A DNA stretch of 56,231 bases from Coxiellaceae bacterium (GCA_029212885.1 JARGPC010000008.1:1-56231), one strand, 5' to 3'; positions 1 through 9,754 are shown, numbered from the stretch's first letter. The notes: a model not told the origin generated them from the sequence alone. Numbers and translations are program-made.

Positions 1-78
1 TCACCACGCTCTGAGGGCATTGGCCCTATTGTGTCAAAAATTCAGGCGTTCTTTCAAATCGCGAAGTTAGTTGTATAA
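1..78 (+). CDS. possible 3' end of an upstream gene (partial)
   Basis: Frame 1 is open from the window edge to a TAA at 76-78 and would encode about 25 residues ending in a hydrophobic/basic tail (IQAFFQIAKLVV). Nothing about the product can be recognised. A short open frame at an edge can arise by chance, so this is a tentative call. The remaining bases to 283 look non-coding. Confidence 0.25.
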   Translation, partial: SPRSEGIGPIVSKIQAFFQIAKLVV

Positions 79-283
79 AATGACTTGATAAGGCAGTAAA
101 CAAGTCGTCGTTTACTCAGTTTTTACAAAGCCGCTCGTATTGCCTACCTATAAATTTTGACATATGATTCTCGATAATAAGTATCCGCAAACAGCAATAA
201 TGCTATTTGCGGCCTAGGACTTTACTTGAGTATTACTACCCCCTATATTAATTCCTTCGATTCTATCAACGTGGGAGTGGAGT

Positions 284-1618
284 ATGTCTCGGCAAGGAGT
301 GTCTCAGTTAGCTGAAGAAAGGCGTTATAAAATCATTACGGCATTGATTGCACAAAAAAAGGTAATTAATCGCCCGCGCGGTACCACCTTAGATGACCTT
401 ATTGATGAATACGAAAAATCGCATCCGATTACGCAATGCAGTGTGGGTGTTTGGCATGCGGTGTTTGTAAAAAGCGATGGTGAGGTATGGGTGTGTGGTC
501 GCAATTTTAATGGTGAGTTGGGTGTTATTGATCGAGAGAAGCATGCCACAGAACCTGAGCCAGCCAGTTTTCATATTCCATCAGGCGTTAAGCAGGTGAT
601 CGCGGGCAATGGTTTTAGTCTTTTTGTCAGTAATGACGGTGAAGTGTATGTCTGTGGTTACGGTGCTCATTTGTTATTGGGTGATATCGTTGGTGATATG
701 TCAAAAGGCTTGGTTAAAGTGCCTATTCCTTTTGATGCACCGATTGATGCAGTGGCAACGGGTGATGAGCATATCTCGTTGTTAACTAAAGATGGCAGGG
801 TATTTGGTTATGGCTTAAATCAGTATGGTGAATTAGGTTTGGGTGGCGTTAAGTTAGGTGAGACCTTTCATGAGCTCGATGTTGCTGAGGGGCAGAGTGT
901 TAAGGCGATAGCTACCGGGTGTGAGCACAGTGTTTTTCTTACGACTGAGGGTGATGTTTATACCTGTGGGAATCGGCATTTTGGTGCTTTGGGTGTGGGT
1001 TATGAAAGCGTTGCATTAAAGTTTGATAGTGCTAAATCACAGCGGGTACGATTAAAGCCTTGGGAAAAATGCAAAGCAATTGCGGCCGGGGCACGACAAA
1101 CACAGTTGGTCACAACTGAGGGTAAAATATATAGCTTTGGTACGCTGTATAACCAGCCGCATTTGCCGGTGAACGAGCCTGCAGTTGTAACGGGGGTGCA
1201 TCAGGCGTATTCAGGTGGTGTGTTTGCTGTTAGAGATGCGGGCTTTAAGGAGTTGCCGCGGATTGCTTGTGCCACTGCTACGGATGATCATGCGTTATTG
1301 CAGGCAGATGATGGCCGCGTTTTTATAACAGGACATCGAGGGCGCGGTGAGAAATTAAAGCTGTCATTTGAAAACGCTGCAGAAATAAAACTACTGAACG
1401 GCATTAAGGCTGTTGATATTGATATTAAGCCGGGTAGACGACTGGCTATTGTGGCGGATGATGGCAGTGTTTGTTTGTCACCGGATGCATGTCATTGGTT
1501 GGGTTTAGAAGTTGACGCATTTAAGTCGTATGGCTTTTCAGCTATGTATATGATGGGGCGAGAGGCTTTTGAGGTTAAGCCTCAAATGATAACATGCCCT
1601 AGAGTATGTCTGTTGTAG
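284..1618 (+). CDS. RCC1-repeat (beta-propeller) protein
   Basis: This 444-residue protein has several RCC1-type repeats, recognisable by the pattern V-Y/W-x-C/F-G-x-N-x-x-G-x-L-G at about residues 67-81, 120-133, 172-187, 224-239 and, more weakly, from 281. RCC1 repeats fold into a seven-bladed propeller. In eukaryotes they act in Ran GTPase exchange or ubiquitin signalling; in intracellular bacteria they occur in secreted effectors. Residues 1-45 form a separate charged helical region, and no signal peptide is seen. The start follows a good ribosome site (GGGAGTGGAG). The 3' end overlaps the convergent ATPase gene by 20 bases. The repeat family is clear. The effector role is inferred from the family alone. 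Confidence 0.85.
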   Translation: MSRQGVSQLAEERRYKIITALIAQKKVINRPRGTTLDDLIDEYEKSHPITQCSVGVWHAVFVKSDGEVWVCGRNFNGELGVIDREKHATEPEPASFHIPSGVKQVIAGNGFSLFVSNDGEVYVCGYGAHLLLGDIVGDMSKGLVKVPIPFDAPIDAVATGDEHISLLTKDGRVFGYGLNQYGELGLGGVKLGETFHELDVAEGQSVKAIATGCEHSVFLTTEGDVYTCGNRHFGALGVGYESVALKFDSAKSQRVRLKPWEKCKAIAAGARQTQLVTTEGKIYSFGTLYNQPHLPVNEPAVVTGVHQAYSGGVFAVRDAGFKELPRIACATATDDHALLQADDGRVFITGHRGRGEKLKLSFENAAEIKLLNGIKAVDIDIKPGRRLAIVADDGSVCLSPDACHWLGLEVDAFKSYGFSAMYMMGREAFEVKPQMITCPRVCLL

Positions 1619-2747
1619 TGAGTAACTGTTTAAGCGGTATGCACTCGACGTTGCGGGTTAATGCGAATTTTTTATCACCTGCATAAACAACATATAAAGC
1701 ATCTAGTTTTAAATCGTCGCCTGCAATTTTCATTGACTTGGTAAGCTTTGGAGTTTTGGTGTGTTTGAATTCGAATCCGATGCGCTTAGTGCCTTTGGTG
1801 ATCAATAGGTCCAGTTCGGCTTGATTATGTGTTGCCCAAAAATAACAATCGTGCTGATCTACGCCGACATGCCGAATAATCGATTCCAGTGCAAAGCCTT
1901 CCCATGAGGCGCCTAGCTTTGGATTGGTGAAGAGTTCTTCTGGGGTAGTGATGCCTAATAAAGTGTGATAAATGCCGCTGTCACGAAAGTAAACTTTGGT
2001 GGATTTCACCTGTCTTTTTGCGATGTTTTCATACCATGGTTGCAGTTGTCGCATCATAAAGGTGCCGGTTAATATATCTAAATATTTTTTCACTGTATTG
2101 TGTGACAAGTCTAACGAATTACCCAATTCACTGGCATTAAACGTTTGGCCGTGTGAATGAGCTAGCATCATCCAAAAACGTCTTAAGTTTTGCGTGGGTA
2201 TATTAATACCGAGGTTTGGGATGTCTTGTTCTAAAAATGTTTTGATGTAGTTGCTACGCCAGATGGTGCTGTCCTCATCAGAGCCAGCCAGGTAGGACAG
2301 TGGAAAGCCGCCGCGTAACCATAATTTTTCAAGTTCGTGTGTTTCATCAAAAGAAAACGGCATTAATTCCATGTAGTGTATGCGACCTGCTAATGATTCT
2401 GAGCTTTGCGAGATCAGCTCGCGCGAAGCGCTACCGAGGATTAAAAATTGTTGCTGTTTTTTTTGATCCACGAGTACACGTAAGACAGTAAATAAATCAG
2501 GTATGCGCTGAATCTCATCGATTATAATTAAGCCTCGAAGCTCTTCCAGTGCTAGCATGGGGTCTTGTAGGCGTAATAGGTCTAATGGGTTTTCCAGATC
2601 AAAGTAATTGATGGCTTCACCCTGATGTTGTTTAAAGTATTCCCTGGCCAGTGTGGTTTTGCCTGTTTGGCGTGGGCCTAGAATGGCAACGACCGGAGAG
2701 GTGCGGAATGCATCGTTTAGGTGCTTTAAGTAGGCTGATCTTCGCAT
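1599..2747 (-). CDS. AAA_14/DUF4143-family ATPase
   Basis: This 382-residue protein has the layout of the ATP-binding AAA_14 plus DUF4143 family. Walker A (GPRQTGKT) is at residues 24-31 and Walker B (LIIIDE) at 73-78. A sensor-like LGSASREL segment follows, then a winged-helix stretch around 180-240 and a C-terminal nuclease-like domain with the E-L-D-L-L pattern in QAELDLLITKG. Members are common in bacteria and archaea, often in accessory DNA, and their cellular role is mostly unknown. The gene is monocistronic. Its start codon lies 6 bases from a perfect 16-bp-arm palindrome (2753-2791), which may control it. Family assignment is firm; function is open. Confidence 0.85.
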   Translation of the reverse strand: MRRSAYLKHLNDAFRTSPVVAILGPRQTGKTTLAREYFKQHQGEAINYFDLENPLDLLRLQDPMLALEELRGLIIIDEIQRIPDLFTVLRVLVDQKKQQQFLILGSASRELISQSSESLAGRIHYMELMPFSFDETHELEKLWLRGGFPLSYLAGSDEDSTIWRSNYIKTFLEQDIPNLGINIPTQNLRRFWMMLAHSHGQTFNASELGNSLDLSHNTVKKYLDILTGTFMMRQLQPWYENIAKRQVKSTKVYFRDSGIYHTLLGITTPEELFTNPKLGASWEGFALESIIRHVGVDQHDCYFWATHNQAELDLLITKGTKRIGFEFKHTKTPKLTKSMKIAGDDLKLDALYVVYAGDKKFALTRNVECIPLKQLLTTTDIL

Positions 2748-2752
2748 ATTTA

Positions 2753-2791
2753 TCCATGAAAATTGTAAGTCTCAGTTACAATTTTCATGGA
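2753..2791. repeat. perfect palindrome, copy 1
   Basis: The arms TCCATGAAAATTGTAA and TTACAATTTTCATGGA are exact reverse complements around a 7-base centre. The element sits directly upstream of the ATPase start codon. A related 39-bp copy lies at 2994-3032 in the same orientation. No T-run follows it, so it is not a typical Rho-independent terminator. Confidence 0.8.
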
Positions 2792-2972
2792 GGATTGCCT
2801 AAAAGTCAATCGGTGCCGCCTAATTTGTGCATAATATATTGAATATATTATATTTATTGTTTTTGAGGTGCCTCACAATTGGTTAAAAATGCATGCATTT
2901 TGTCGATGCTTATGACAGAAATCCATGTAAAATGTCATAATTACATGATTTCATGTTAGTTAATATACTGAA

Positions 2973-4163
2973 TTATATTGCTATTCTCATTATTCCATGA
3001 AGATTGTAAGTCTGACTTACAAATTGCATGGAAGAAACATCCCAACCGTAGTTGCCCTCAATAATCACCGGACCATCAGGGGTGATACAAAAATCAAAGC
3101 CAATGCCATAGCAGTCGAACAATTGATCGTGAGCTGTGGTGCAGTGGTCAATCGCTTGGTGTATGTATTTTATCATCAAGGGTGACAGTTGCTGTGCGGG
3201 TTGTTCGGGTGCATTTGGATTGACTGATGATAAGGTATAGGTCTCTAGATCAATGGCATATACATTATAAAATTGCCGATGGTATTCAGCTTTTTCAGGC
3301 AAGGCAATTTCTATTTTCAAAAACACAGGCATGGAGGCGCTGTGTGGTGATTTGATGGTAATTAATCGAAAGGTGATTAAGTCTTTGCTGTCGAACTGTG
3401 TTTGTAATTCAACATGATTTAACAATAAGGGTTGAATAATAAAGCCTTGGCTCTCTGCCCAGTGTTGTAGTTGTTTTTTTATCGCTGTAGGCGAATACAT
3501 ATTTTCACCTTGTATCATTTGCAGTGTATATGTATTGTTATCATAAATCAGCGCCGCTGCATTAGTGGAGCAGTTCGCTGTATTGGGCTTAATAAAAAAT
3601 TGCTGTTGCGACTGTAAGTTAATAATCGATTGATGTTGTTGATCTGAAAATACTTCAGTCGCTATATGCGGGATATTAATATGTTGCAATGCTTGCGCAA
3701 AAGCACGTTTATCACCGAGTAAGTGTTTTGCTGCTCTTACTTTATCAAATACACGGTTATTGAGTTCGTGTAATACGGGCCCTTCAAAGGCGTACAGGTG
3801 ATTAAATACCTCTTTTTTATTTTTATAAAGTTTAAAATAAAAAACATCGCGCGGCGCAATATTGAAACCCAACGTAAAAAATAATAAATTCCTTAAGCAT
3901 TGCCAGCGTGTTAAGTCATGATGCTTTTTAACAGTAAAATCGCGCTTGCAGCTGATTTTGATTGACAGTTTCCATGCGTTAAAGCCATACCAATATAAGC
4001 TTTGGCACAGTAGCATGGGTGCGTAGAGATAAATGGGTTGCTGTAGCCAAGCTTTAAAAAAGACCTTTTGATGAATGACTATAGCACCAGGTTGCTTTGG
4101 TAATAAAAAACGCCAATGCAGCATAAAAGGTGGTTTGTTAAAAAGTTTATGTAATCGTTTCAT
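2973..4163 (-). CDS. sugar-transfer-associated ATP-grasp enzyme
   Basis: The protein (about 396 residues) resembles the sugar-transfer-associated ATP-grasp family. Its core contains FFIKPNTANCS, IIQPLL, a LITFRLITI strand, and the late metal/ATP site GIGFDFCITPDGPVIIEGNYGWD with the expected acidic residues. ATP-grasp enzymes ligate a carboxylate to an amine, thiol or hydroxyl through an acyl phosphate. In peptide pathways they make amides or esters, and elsewhere they decorate polysaccharides. I chose the ATG at 4163, which overlaps the upstream enzyme gene by 17 bases; a GTG at 4187 is possible. The overlap implies translational coupling. The last codons fall within a duplicated palindrome, so the C-terminus may have been altered by insertion. 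The substrate is unknown. Confidence 0.75.
   Translation of the reverse strand: MKRLHKLFNKPPFMLHWRFLLPKQPGAIVIHQKVFFKAWLQQPIYLYAPMLLCQSLYWYGFNAWKLSIKISCKRDFTVKKHHDLTRWQCLRNLLFFTLGFNIAPRDVFYFKLYKNKKEVFNHLYAFEGPVLHELNNRVFDKVRAAKHLLGDKRAFAQALQHINIPHIATEVFSDQQHQSIINLQSQQQFFIKPNTANCSTNAAALIYDNNTYTLQMIQGENMYSPTAIKKQLQHWAESQGFIIQPLLLNHVELQTQFDSKDLITFRLITIKSPHSASMPVFLKIEIALPEKAEYHRQFYNVYAIDLETYTLSSVNPNAPEQPAQQLSPLMIKYIHQAIDHCTTAHDQLFDCYGIGFDFCITPDGPVIIEGNYGWDVSSMQFVSQTYNLHGIMRIAI
2994..3032. repeat. imperfect palindrome, copy 2, inside a gene end
   Basis: This 39-bp stretch aligns without gaps to the palindrome at 2753-2791, with a few differences in the centre and right arm. It forms part of the last codons of the ATP-grasp gene. 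The roughly 200 bp between the copies is AT-rich, holds further small palindromes (for example ATAATATAT-TGA-ATATATTAT near 2831) and has no convincing gene. The pair could be the ends of a small non-autonomous mobile element or a duplicated binding site. Confidence 0.7.
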
Positions 4164-6075
4164 GTGCTTCTTCAGTGATGGCTTCACTTATTTCGGTTTG
4201 AGGTTTATCACCATGATAGTAATTCAACCAATTATTGATGTTATTAATCGCAGAAAAATTCTTATTCACTTGAATGCGATGAGAAATATCAGGGTTTTTC
4301 ATTAAACTAAGCTGTTTGATTTGTTCATTGAGTTTTTTGTGATCGAACATCGGTGCCAGTAGTGGGTGGATGGGTTGTTTTAATATACGTTCTTGTGCCT
4401 TGAAATCAGGTTGGCTAACGCGCTCACCCATGTCTTTATTTTTTTTCCAAATGATATGTTCGGGTACTAAATGTTCTGATGCTTTGCGATGAATATAGCG
4501 ATAGACGCCTTTGGGCTGTTTGTAATGCACTGGAATAGCCAAAAAGCATTCGATTAATTGCACATCCAGTAATGGCCAGCTGTAATCAATACCAAAAGAG
4601 TTGGCTGTTAGCGTGCAATTTTCCATGCGAGTAGATACAAACGGGACCCAGCGACCTTGCAAGGTGTATTCATTGAGATGATTGTAGCCATGATCAAACT
4701 TGGCTTTATCAAAATGTGCTTGTTCTAACTGATATTGTTGCAATGCTTGCTCACTGAGCACGGAATATTTCCAATATTTTTTAAACGCTTTTAAAAATCG
4801 CGGATTATAAGTGCGCTGATGTTGCTGATACTTATAAGGCATTTTAATAAAGCGCAGCATGCGTGTCAGTGCATTGCCATACAGGTTGTTATACAGATGT
4901 CGGTATTTTTTCTCACGAAATAATTGATACTGCGCAATATCGGGATGGATGCTGGTAACAAACTCATCACCACCAAAGCCTGAAAACAGCGTACGCACAT
5001 TAAACTTTTGGGCGATCGCATAATCCATAAAGCGGCCTCGGCCTTCACCATGTTCGATCGGACTGCCTAAAGCCAGTAGTGCACGGTGATCATGCATTGC
5101 TTTAGTGGCTGGTGATTCATTACCACAAACGGCAATGTTATTTGGTAACATGTAGCGCTGACACAAAGGATATATATACTCAGGTTCGTCACTTAAATAA
5201 GTATGCGCAAAGGTGTAAAAGTTATCCAGCGGTTGTTGGAATTCATGGGCAGCCACTGCAGTAATTGATGATGAATCAACGCCGCCACTGAGCTCACATG
5301 CTAATGGGTAATTACTTGGCATGCGCGATGTAACTGCAGCAATAAACTTTTCCCGATACGCATCAACCGCATCATCAATGGTTTTATAGTTGACGGTTTT
5401 ATAGGCATCAAATTGAAAATACGATTGCTGTTTCACCGAACGCTTAGTCACAGTCATGCAATGTGCAGGTTTTAATTTGAAAATATTGTGATAAGCCGTT
5501 TTCTCAAAATCCATCGAGTCGCTAACTAAATAATGCGCAATCCATGATTCATCCGGCTGCATAGGCACACAAGGCAGTGCATGAAAAGCAGCCAATGAAC
5601 TACTAAAGGCAAACACATGATCATCACAATAATAATACAACGGCTTAACACCCATATGATCACGACCACAAAATACCGATTGAGTGCGAGGATCATAAAT
5701 AGCAAAACAATAGTCACCAAACAAATGCCGGCAACAATCTTCACCCCAGCGTAAGTAAGCGGCCATAATCAGTTCGTTATCTGCACGTTGTATAAGGCCT
5801 GTTTTAGAGGCACCCAGTTTCTCAACCAACACATTGCGATAATCCAATCGTGCCCACGCCACAATTACACAACCGGTTTCAGCGTGAATATAAGGCAGTT
5901 GGGTGCTTTTTGATTGTGGTGTGTTGGCGTATAAGCAGTTTGCCATGACTATTGAATCATTTTGCCAGCCGCCTTTAAATTCAGCGGTGTTAAATTGGTC
6001 AAGATGATTGAGTAGTATTTGTTGTGTAATGGTGTGGTTGCGATTTGGTTGTCGGTAATACATCCCTGCGAGCAT
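4147..6075 (-). CDS. asparagine-synthetase-like enzyme (second cyclase-type paralogue)
   Basis: This 642-residue protein has an N-terminal Ntn-hydrolase-like domain (residues 1-200) and an adenylating PP-loop domain. It starts MLAGMYY, so the Cys2 nucleophile of true glutamine-dependent synthetases is missing and ammonia cannot be made. The PP-loop SGGVDSS is at 263-269 and the second ATP motif GFGGDE at 366-371; both are intact. Enzymes of this build activate a carboxylate as the adenylate and pass it to an amine, as in lasso cyclases. The ribosome site AAGGAT precedes the start. It follows the 1181-residue secreted protein gene by 64 bases and overlaps the ATP-grasp gene. No second precursor peptide was found beside it. 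It could also act on a glycan or the exported proteins. Confidence 0.8.
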   Translation of the reverse strand: MLAGMYYRQPNRNHTITQQILLNHLDQFNTAEFKGGWQNDSIVMANCLYANTPQSKSTQLPYIHAETGCVIVAWARLDYRNVLVEKLGASKTGLIQRADNELIMAAYLRWGEDCCRHLFGDYCFAIYDPRTQSVFCGRDHMGVKPLYYYCDDHVFAFSSSLAAFHALPCVPMQPDESWIAHYLVSDSMDFEKTAYHNIFKLKPAHCMTVTKRSVKQQSYFQFDAYKTVNYKTIDDAVDAYREKFIAAVTSRMPSNYPLACELSGGVDSSSITAVAAHEFQQPLDNFYTFAHTYLSDEPEYIYPLCQRYMLPNNIAVCGNESPATKAMHDHRALLALGSPIEHGEGRGRFMDYAIAQKFNVRTLFSGFGGDEFVTSIHPDIAQYQLFREKKYRHLYNNLYGNALTRMLRFIKMPYKYQQHQRTYNPRFLKAFKKYWKYSVLSEQALQQYQLEQAHFDKAKFDHGYNHLNEYTLQGRWVPFVSTRMENCTLTANSFGIDYSWPLLDVQLIECFLAIPVHYKQPKGVYRYIHRKASEHLVPEHIIWKKNKDMGERVSQPDFKAQERILKQPIHPLLAPMFDHKKLNEQIKQLSLMKNPDISHRIQVNKNFSAINNINNWLNYYHGDKPQTEISEAITEEAHETIT

Positions 6076-6139
6076 AGGTTATCCTTATATGTAGCTCCTA
6101 TTTTTTCCTTCATCATACATCATTTAATTGACAATAGTA

Positions 6140-9100
6140 TCAGTTTTCCATGATTCCAAAAAAGGCATCCCATGAGTTATTGATAATAGATTTATAAGTT
6201 GGTGAGTCATAAAATGGATCTCGGGGTATGTAGGGTTTATCGCCGTGATAACATGTTTTTCCATTGCTATCCGTAGGACTTTGAGAAGGTAAGTAGGTCG
6301 ATAGGCCAATAAACCAGGGTTGTTGAACGGTGAACATTGATGGTTTGGGTGGTGCAGTGGTATTATATTCGGTTCCACATAAGAAGGCACCTGTGTTAGC
6401 AGCAGATTGAAAGTTCTCAAGAGCAAAAAAGCTTAAGCCAACAAAATTATTTGAAAATCCAGAGTACTTCCCGCCTGAGCCACTACGATAGAGGTTAATC
6501 ACCGTGTTGATGTAATTGGCTTGAGTTGATGAGGCTACATTCGAAGAGCTCCCACTGCTTGCGCTTACATTTCCAGGGAGTGCAGAAATGATGATGCATT
6601 GGTTGTAAGGTATCGTTTCACCAGTTGTTGGTAGTTTGCCGCAGGGTTGGTAAGATTGAATTGATGTTTTAATACCGTTGAGATTAATGATTTTATCTTG
6701 AAATATGCAAGCTGCAAGTTGTTGCTGAAAGGTTTTTTGATCTGTGTTTGGACTGGCTGCTTGCAGTGCCGCGTTATTGGTTTTAAGCCAATTATTGTCG
6801 ATGTCACTGCATGCATTATTGCCACCATATTGCCACGGGTTAGCTGAAGATGGCTTAACGCTTGGATCAACTGAGTTTGCAATGATGAATCCTTGTTGTT
6901 CAGGCTGGCAGAATGTGGGCTGGCCTCCTTGTGGTGCTTGATTAACATTGCATTGCCCTGTGTTCGGCTTTGCAGTGAACTGCGTAAAATCAGGATTAAA
7001 GATTTCTATAGCTGACCACAAAGTGGATGATTGTGATACCGGCATTACCACTTGGAACTTACCATTTAATGTGGTGAATACTTTGGCTGGTGTGCAGAAT
7101 TCAGGATAGTCAACGCAGTTCCATGTGGTATTGGCAAAACCTGAGTTCCATAAACGGTAGCTTTCGGCATAGGCAGCATTAGTATTAATATTACACCAGC
7201 TCTTGTTACGATAAGGTGTGTTGACAGCTGAAGAACAAGCGATACTATCGCGGTAGGCTTGGGTAAGTGTTGCCTCTTGACCTTCCCAGCCACCATAGGT
7301 GTTGACCGAGTTTGGCGCTTTGCTTTGAGGGGTGACGCGATACGATGATATGTCATATCCAGATACCAATGCTTGCCCTACAGGGCCAAAAGCGGCAATC
7401 ACTTCAGGTCTGAACATGGTTGAAAAATAATAAATTCCAAAATACTTACCTTGAAAAGCAAGTCGATCAGATACAGCTTTATAAAAATCTGTAGCGCCTG
7501 AGCTATTAAATCCGCCTTCTAAATCCAACGTTATACCATTTAATTTGGCGCCCGATACGTTGATGGTATTGGTGATTTTGTCGGCTACAATTTGACGTTG
7601 TGTTGGGTTGTAGCTAGAGAAATCATTTTTTGGTCCATTATCAAAGGCTAGGTTGTTCGTTACTTCAATGCCTTTCGCATTAACGCTGCTGGTTAATGAG
7701 GGTAGCCAAGTCGATAAAGTGGGTTGATCGAAGTTGATCCATCCTGGGTTAATATTCTGTGTTGGATCCGGGTCATAGCCGCCACAGGTTGCATTTGAGC
7801 TGGGTGCCCCTGCACAAATTGGCCAGTAGGTATTACCATCCATATAAGCAATAGGGTTGTCACTTGAATTTGGCCTTGAATATTGTACGTTCATTATTTC
7901 GGCAAGCAAGGTATTAACAGGGGTGCTTCTACTACCGTTAACCGTTGACAGTACTTCTGCGTAATCAGAATAGGTTTGTAAAAATTGCACCATGTCATTT
8001 GAAGCATCTGTATTTGAATAGGTGTAAGCACCAATGATTGGACTTTCCCCTTTGCCATAATCATTGTTGAACAGGTTGGTTTTTGCTGCGGTGGGTTTGT
8101 TCGCATTAGCGCGCCAATCACTCAAACTTGGGTTATCTTCGTGAACGTTCATATAAATTGTGGCATGAGCTGCCTCGCCTGGATCAAACGATCCGCTAGT
8201 TTGACCGCGAGCGCGAATATTGATTTGGTAGATGCCTTTTTCCATAGTTTTGCTTGGGTCGTAGCAAATGTCAGCCAGAGGCGATAATGGTGAGGTTGAG
8301 TGAGGTCTGTTGTAAGGAACTAAATAAAAACGACTATCATTGACCGATTGAGGAGAGGCATTGATTTTTTGTATCAGTCTGATCGCATTGATGTCATTTG
8401 GTTTGACCTCGGTGTTGTTAATTTTGATGCCAGCGGCTACTGGTGTAGCATCAAAATCGTATACTACATTAGTTGATTCAGCTGTGCCATTGCCATCGAG
8501 TTGTAAGTAGTTGTATGCACCCAATTCAAAGTAGCTTATGCTGCTCCAAATCAGAACGCCACCATTCGGATGATTGCTATCTTTACAGCGTTTAGTATCT
8601 GCAGTTGTAAAGTCACTAGGCTGTGCTGAAATTTCTATGATGTAAGGTGGATTTAGATATTTTCCATCGTTTTTTGGTCTGTCGGGTCCGAAGTTGTACG
8701 ACATGAGTTCATATACGTTGCGTGCACGAATACCATTATTTAATATGATGCTCATCGTTACTGTAGGTCCACTATTTGCTGTAAATGTCACAGGGCAAAC
8801 ATACTTATACGGATCAGATTTTTCTTCGCTTTTTGGTGTGTAAGGCTTGCAGGCACCAGAATTTTTAAATGTGTCAATTGAATCAATATTTTTTTTCACA
8901 TACAGTCTGCCTGGGTAACTGTTTCCTTGTCCTACCACTAAGTAGTCTTTCCATACGCCCCCAACAGTCACCTCGCTGTTACCATCCTTGTCAGTGGTTG
9001 ATGCTCCTAGTGCGTTAAAGTAAGGCTGCAGATTCATAAGGGGGTTGTTTTTGTCCGGTATGGTGGTGCCGTGTGCGCCTGGAAGTAAATAATTTTTATT

Positions 9101-9685
9101 AACATGGATGAGTGTATATGGGGCTCGCGTGGCTGGAGGAAATGAGCCACCTTTTTGGAAGTGGCACCATGATTTTCCATATGATTTTTTATCGATAACC
9201 AGTACTTGTTCTATACCAACGGGAACTGCACTGATGCCGTATTGATTCATGGGTGAGCCTTGGCTGCCTAAGCAATAAAGGCAATCAGGGTTGGGTTGTT
9301 TATCCCCTATGGTGGGGCATAGTGCGTTACCGGTGAGGAATTTATCACTGCGAACGGCAATGTAATAATTGTCTGGCGAGCCAGCGGGTGGGTTGGGGTA
9401 GGCTGAGTCTGATCCGGGATAAGTCCAAAAATACGACCCGTCTGTAGGGGTGGGGTCGTTCATCTGTAGTGTGACAGAAGACTTGCATTTGGCACTGGTA
9501 CCGCCTTTTGGGCATAGTGTTATGATAGGTGGGTATTCACCTGAATTGGAAAATACGCTGGTATTTTGTAAGCCAATCTTTTCGCTGGTGTTATTTGTCA
9601 CAACCAGTGGCGCATAGGCCAATAAGGTGCTGGTTGGCAACAGCAGGATTAATGCAATTGAAATAAATGTATGATTTAACCGCAT
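6140..9685 (-). CDS. large secreted protein, paralogue of the gene at 11736
   Basis: The 1181-residue product opens with a clear signal peptide (ISIALILLLPTSTLLAYA), so it is exported. It is rich in Ser, Thr, Asn, Pro and aromatic residues with scattered cysteines. A central region (about 540-1000) contains LNGITLDLEGG near 715-725, followed by DFYKAVSDRLAFQGKYFGIYYF. That strand-acidic-helix order resembles a TIM-barrel glycoside-hydrolase-like fold, but I cannot name a family. The same blocks recur in the divergent 1349-codon gene, for example FKALSDKLAYQGYFLSVYDF and a PWF/YIGL segment near the C-terminus. The gene has its own promoter (9725-9754) and an AGGT ribosome site. Function is unknown; a surface enzyme, adhesin or export partner of the peptide system are possibilities. 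Confidence 0.8.
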   Translation of the reverse strand: MRLNHTFISIALILLLPTSTLLAYAPLVVTNNTSEKIGLQNTSVFSNSGEYPPIITLCPKGGTSAKCKSSVTLQMNDPTPTDGSYFWTYPGSDSAYPNPPAGSPDNYYIAVRSDKFLTGNALCPTIGDKQPNPDCLYCLGSQGSPMNQYGISAVPVGIEQVLVIDKKSYGKSWCHFQKGGSFPPATRAPYTLIHVNKNYLLPGAHGTTIPDKNNPLMNLQPYFNALGASTTDKDGNSEVTVGGVWKDYLVVGQGNSYPGRLYVKKNIDSIDTFKNSGACKPYTPKSEEKSDPYKYVCPVTFTANSGPTVTMSIILNNGIRARNVYELMSYNFGPDRPKNDGKYLNPPYIIEISAQPSDFTTADTKRCKDSNHPNGGVLIWSSISYFELGAYNYLQLDGNGTAESTNVVYDFDATPVAAGIKINNTEVKPNDINAIRLIQKINASPQSVNDSRFYLVPYNRPHSTSPLSPLADICYDPSKTMEKGIYQINIRARGQTSGSFDPGEAAHATIYMNVHEDNPSLSDWRANANKPTAAKTNLFNNDYGKGESPIIGAYTYSNTDASNDMVQFLQTYSDYAEVLSTVNGSRSTPVNTLLAEIMNVQYSRPNSSDNPIAYMDGNTYWPICAGAPSSNATCGGYDPDPTQNINPGWINFDQPTLSTWLPSLTSSVNAKGIEVTNNLAFDNGPKNDFSSYNPTQRQIVADKITNTINVSGAKLNGITLDLEGGFNSSGATDFYKAVSDRLAFQGKYFGIYYFSTMFRPEVIAAFGPVGQALVSGYDISSYRVTPQSKAPNSVNTYGGWEGQEATLTQAYRDSIACSSAVNTPYRNKSWCNINTNAAYAESYRLWNSGFANTTWNCVDYPEFCTPAKVFTTLNGKFQVVMPVSQSSTLWSAIEIFNPDFTQFTAKPNTGQCNVNQAPQGGQPTFCQPEQQGFIIANSVDPSVKPSSANPWQYGGNNACSDIDNNWLKTNNAALQAASPNTDQKTFQQQLAACIFQDKIINLNGIKTSIQSYQPCGKLPTTGETIPYNQCIIISALPGNVSASSGSSSNVASSTQANYINTVINLYRSGSGGKYSGFSNNFVGLSFFALENFQSAANTGAFLCGTEYNTTAPPKPSMFTVQQPWFIGLSTYLPSQSPTDSNGKTCYHGDKPYIPRDPFYDSPTYKSIINNSWDAFFGIMEN

Positions 9686-9724
9686 GGCGCTACCTAATAT
9701 CTGATATGCAGCTAATTATAGTGC

Positions 9725-9754
9725 ATTATCTGGGTAATAAATTAATGCTGTCAA
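9725..9754 (-). promoter_or_regulatory. sigma-70 promoter for the 1181-residue secreted protein gene
   Basis: On the minus strand TTGACA (9754-9749) and GATAAT (9730-9725) are separated by 18 bases. The -10 box lies about 40 bases before the start codon at 9685, and the -35 box begins 15 bases after the cyclase stop codon. This suggests the secreted protein can be transcribed independently of the peptide and cyclase genes. Confidence 0.6.

Noticed and set aside
1765-1780. TTCGAATCC stretch resembling a tRNA T-loop
   Set aside because: It lies inside the ATPase coding frame with no acceptor stem or cloverleaf around it.
2651-2842. Small plus-strand ORFs starting MKIVSL near both palindromes
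   Set aside because: Their similar starts come from the shared palindrome sequence; no ribosome sites and no conserved remainder.
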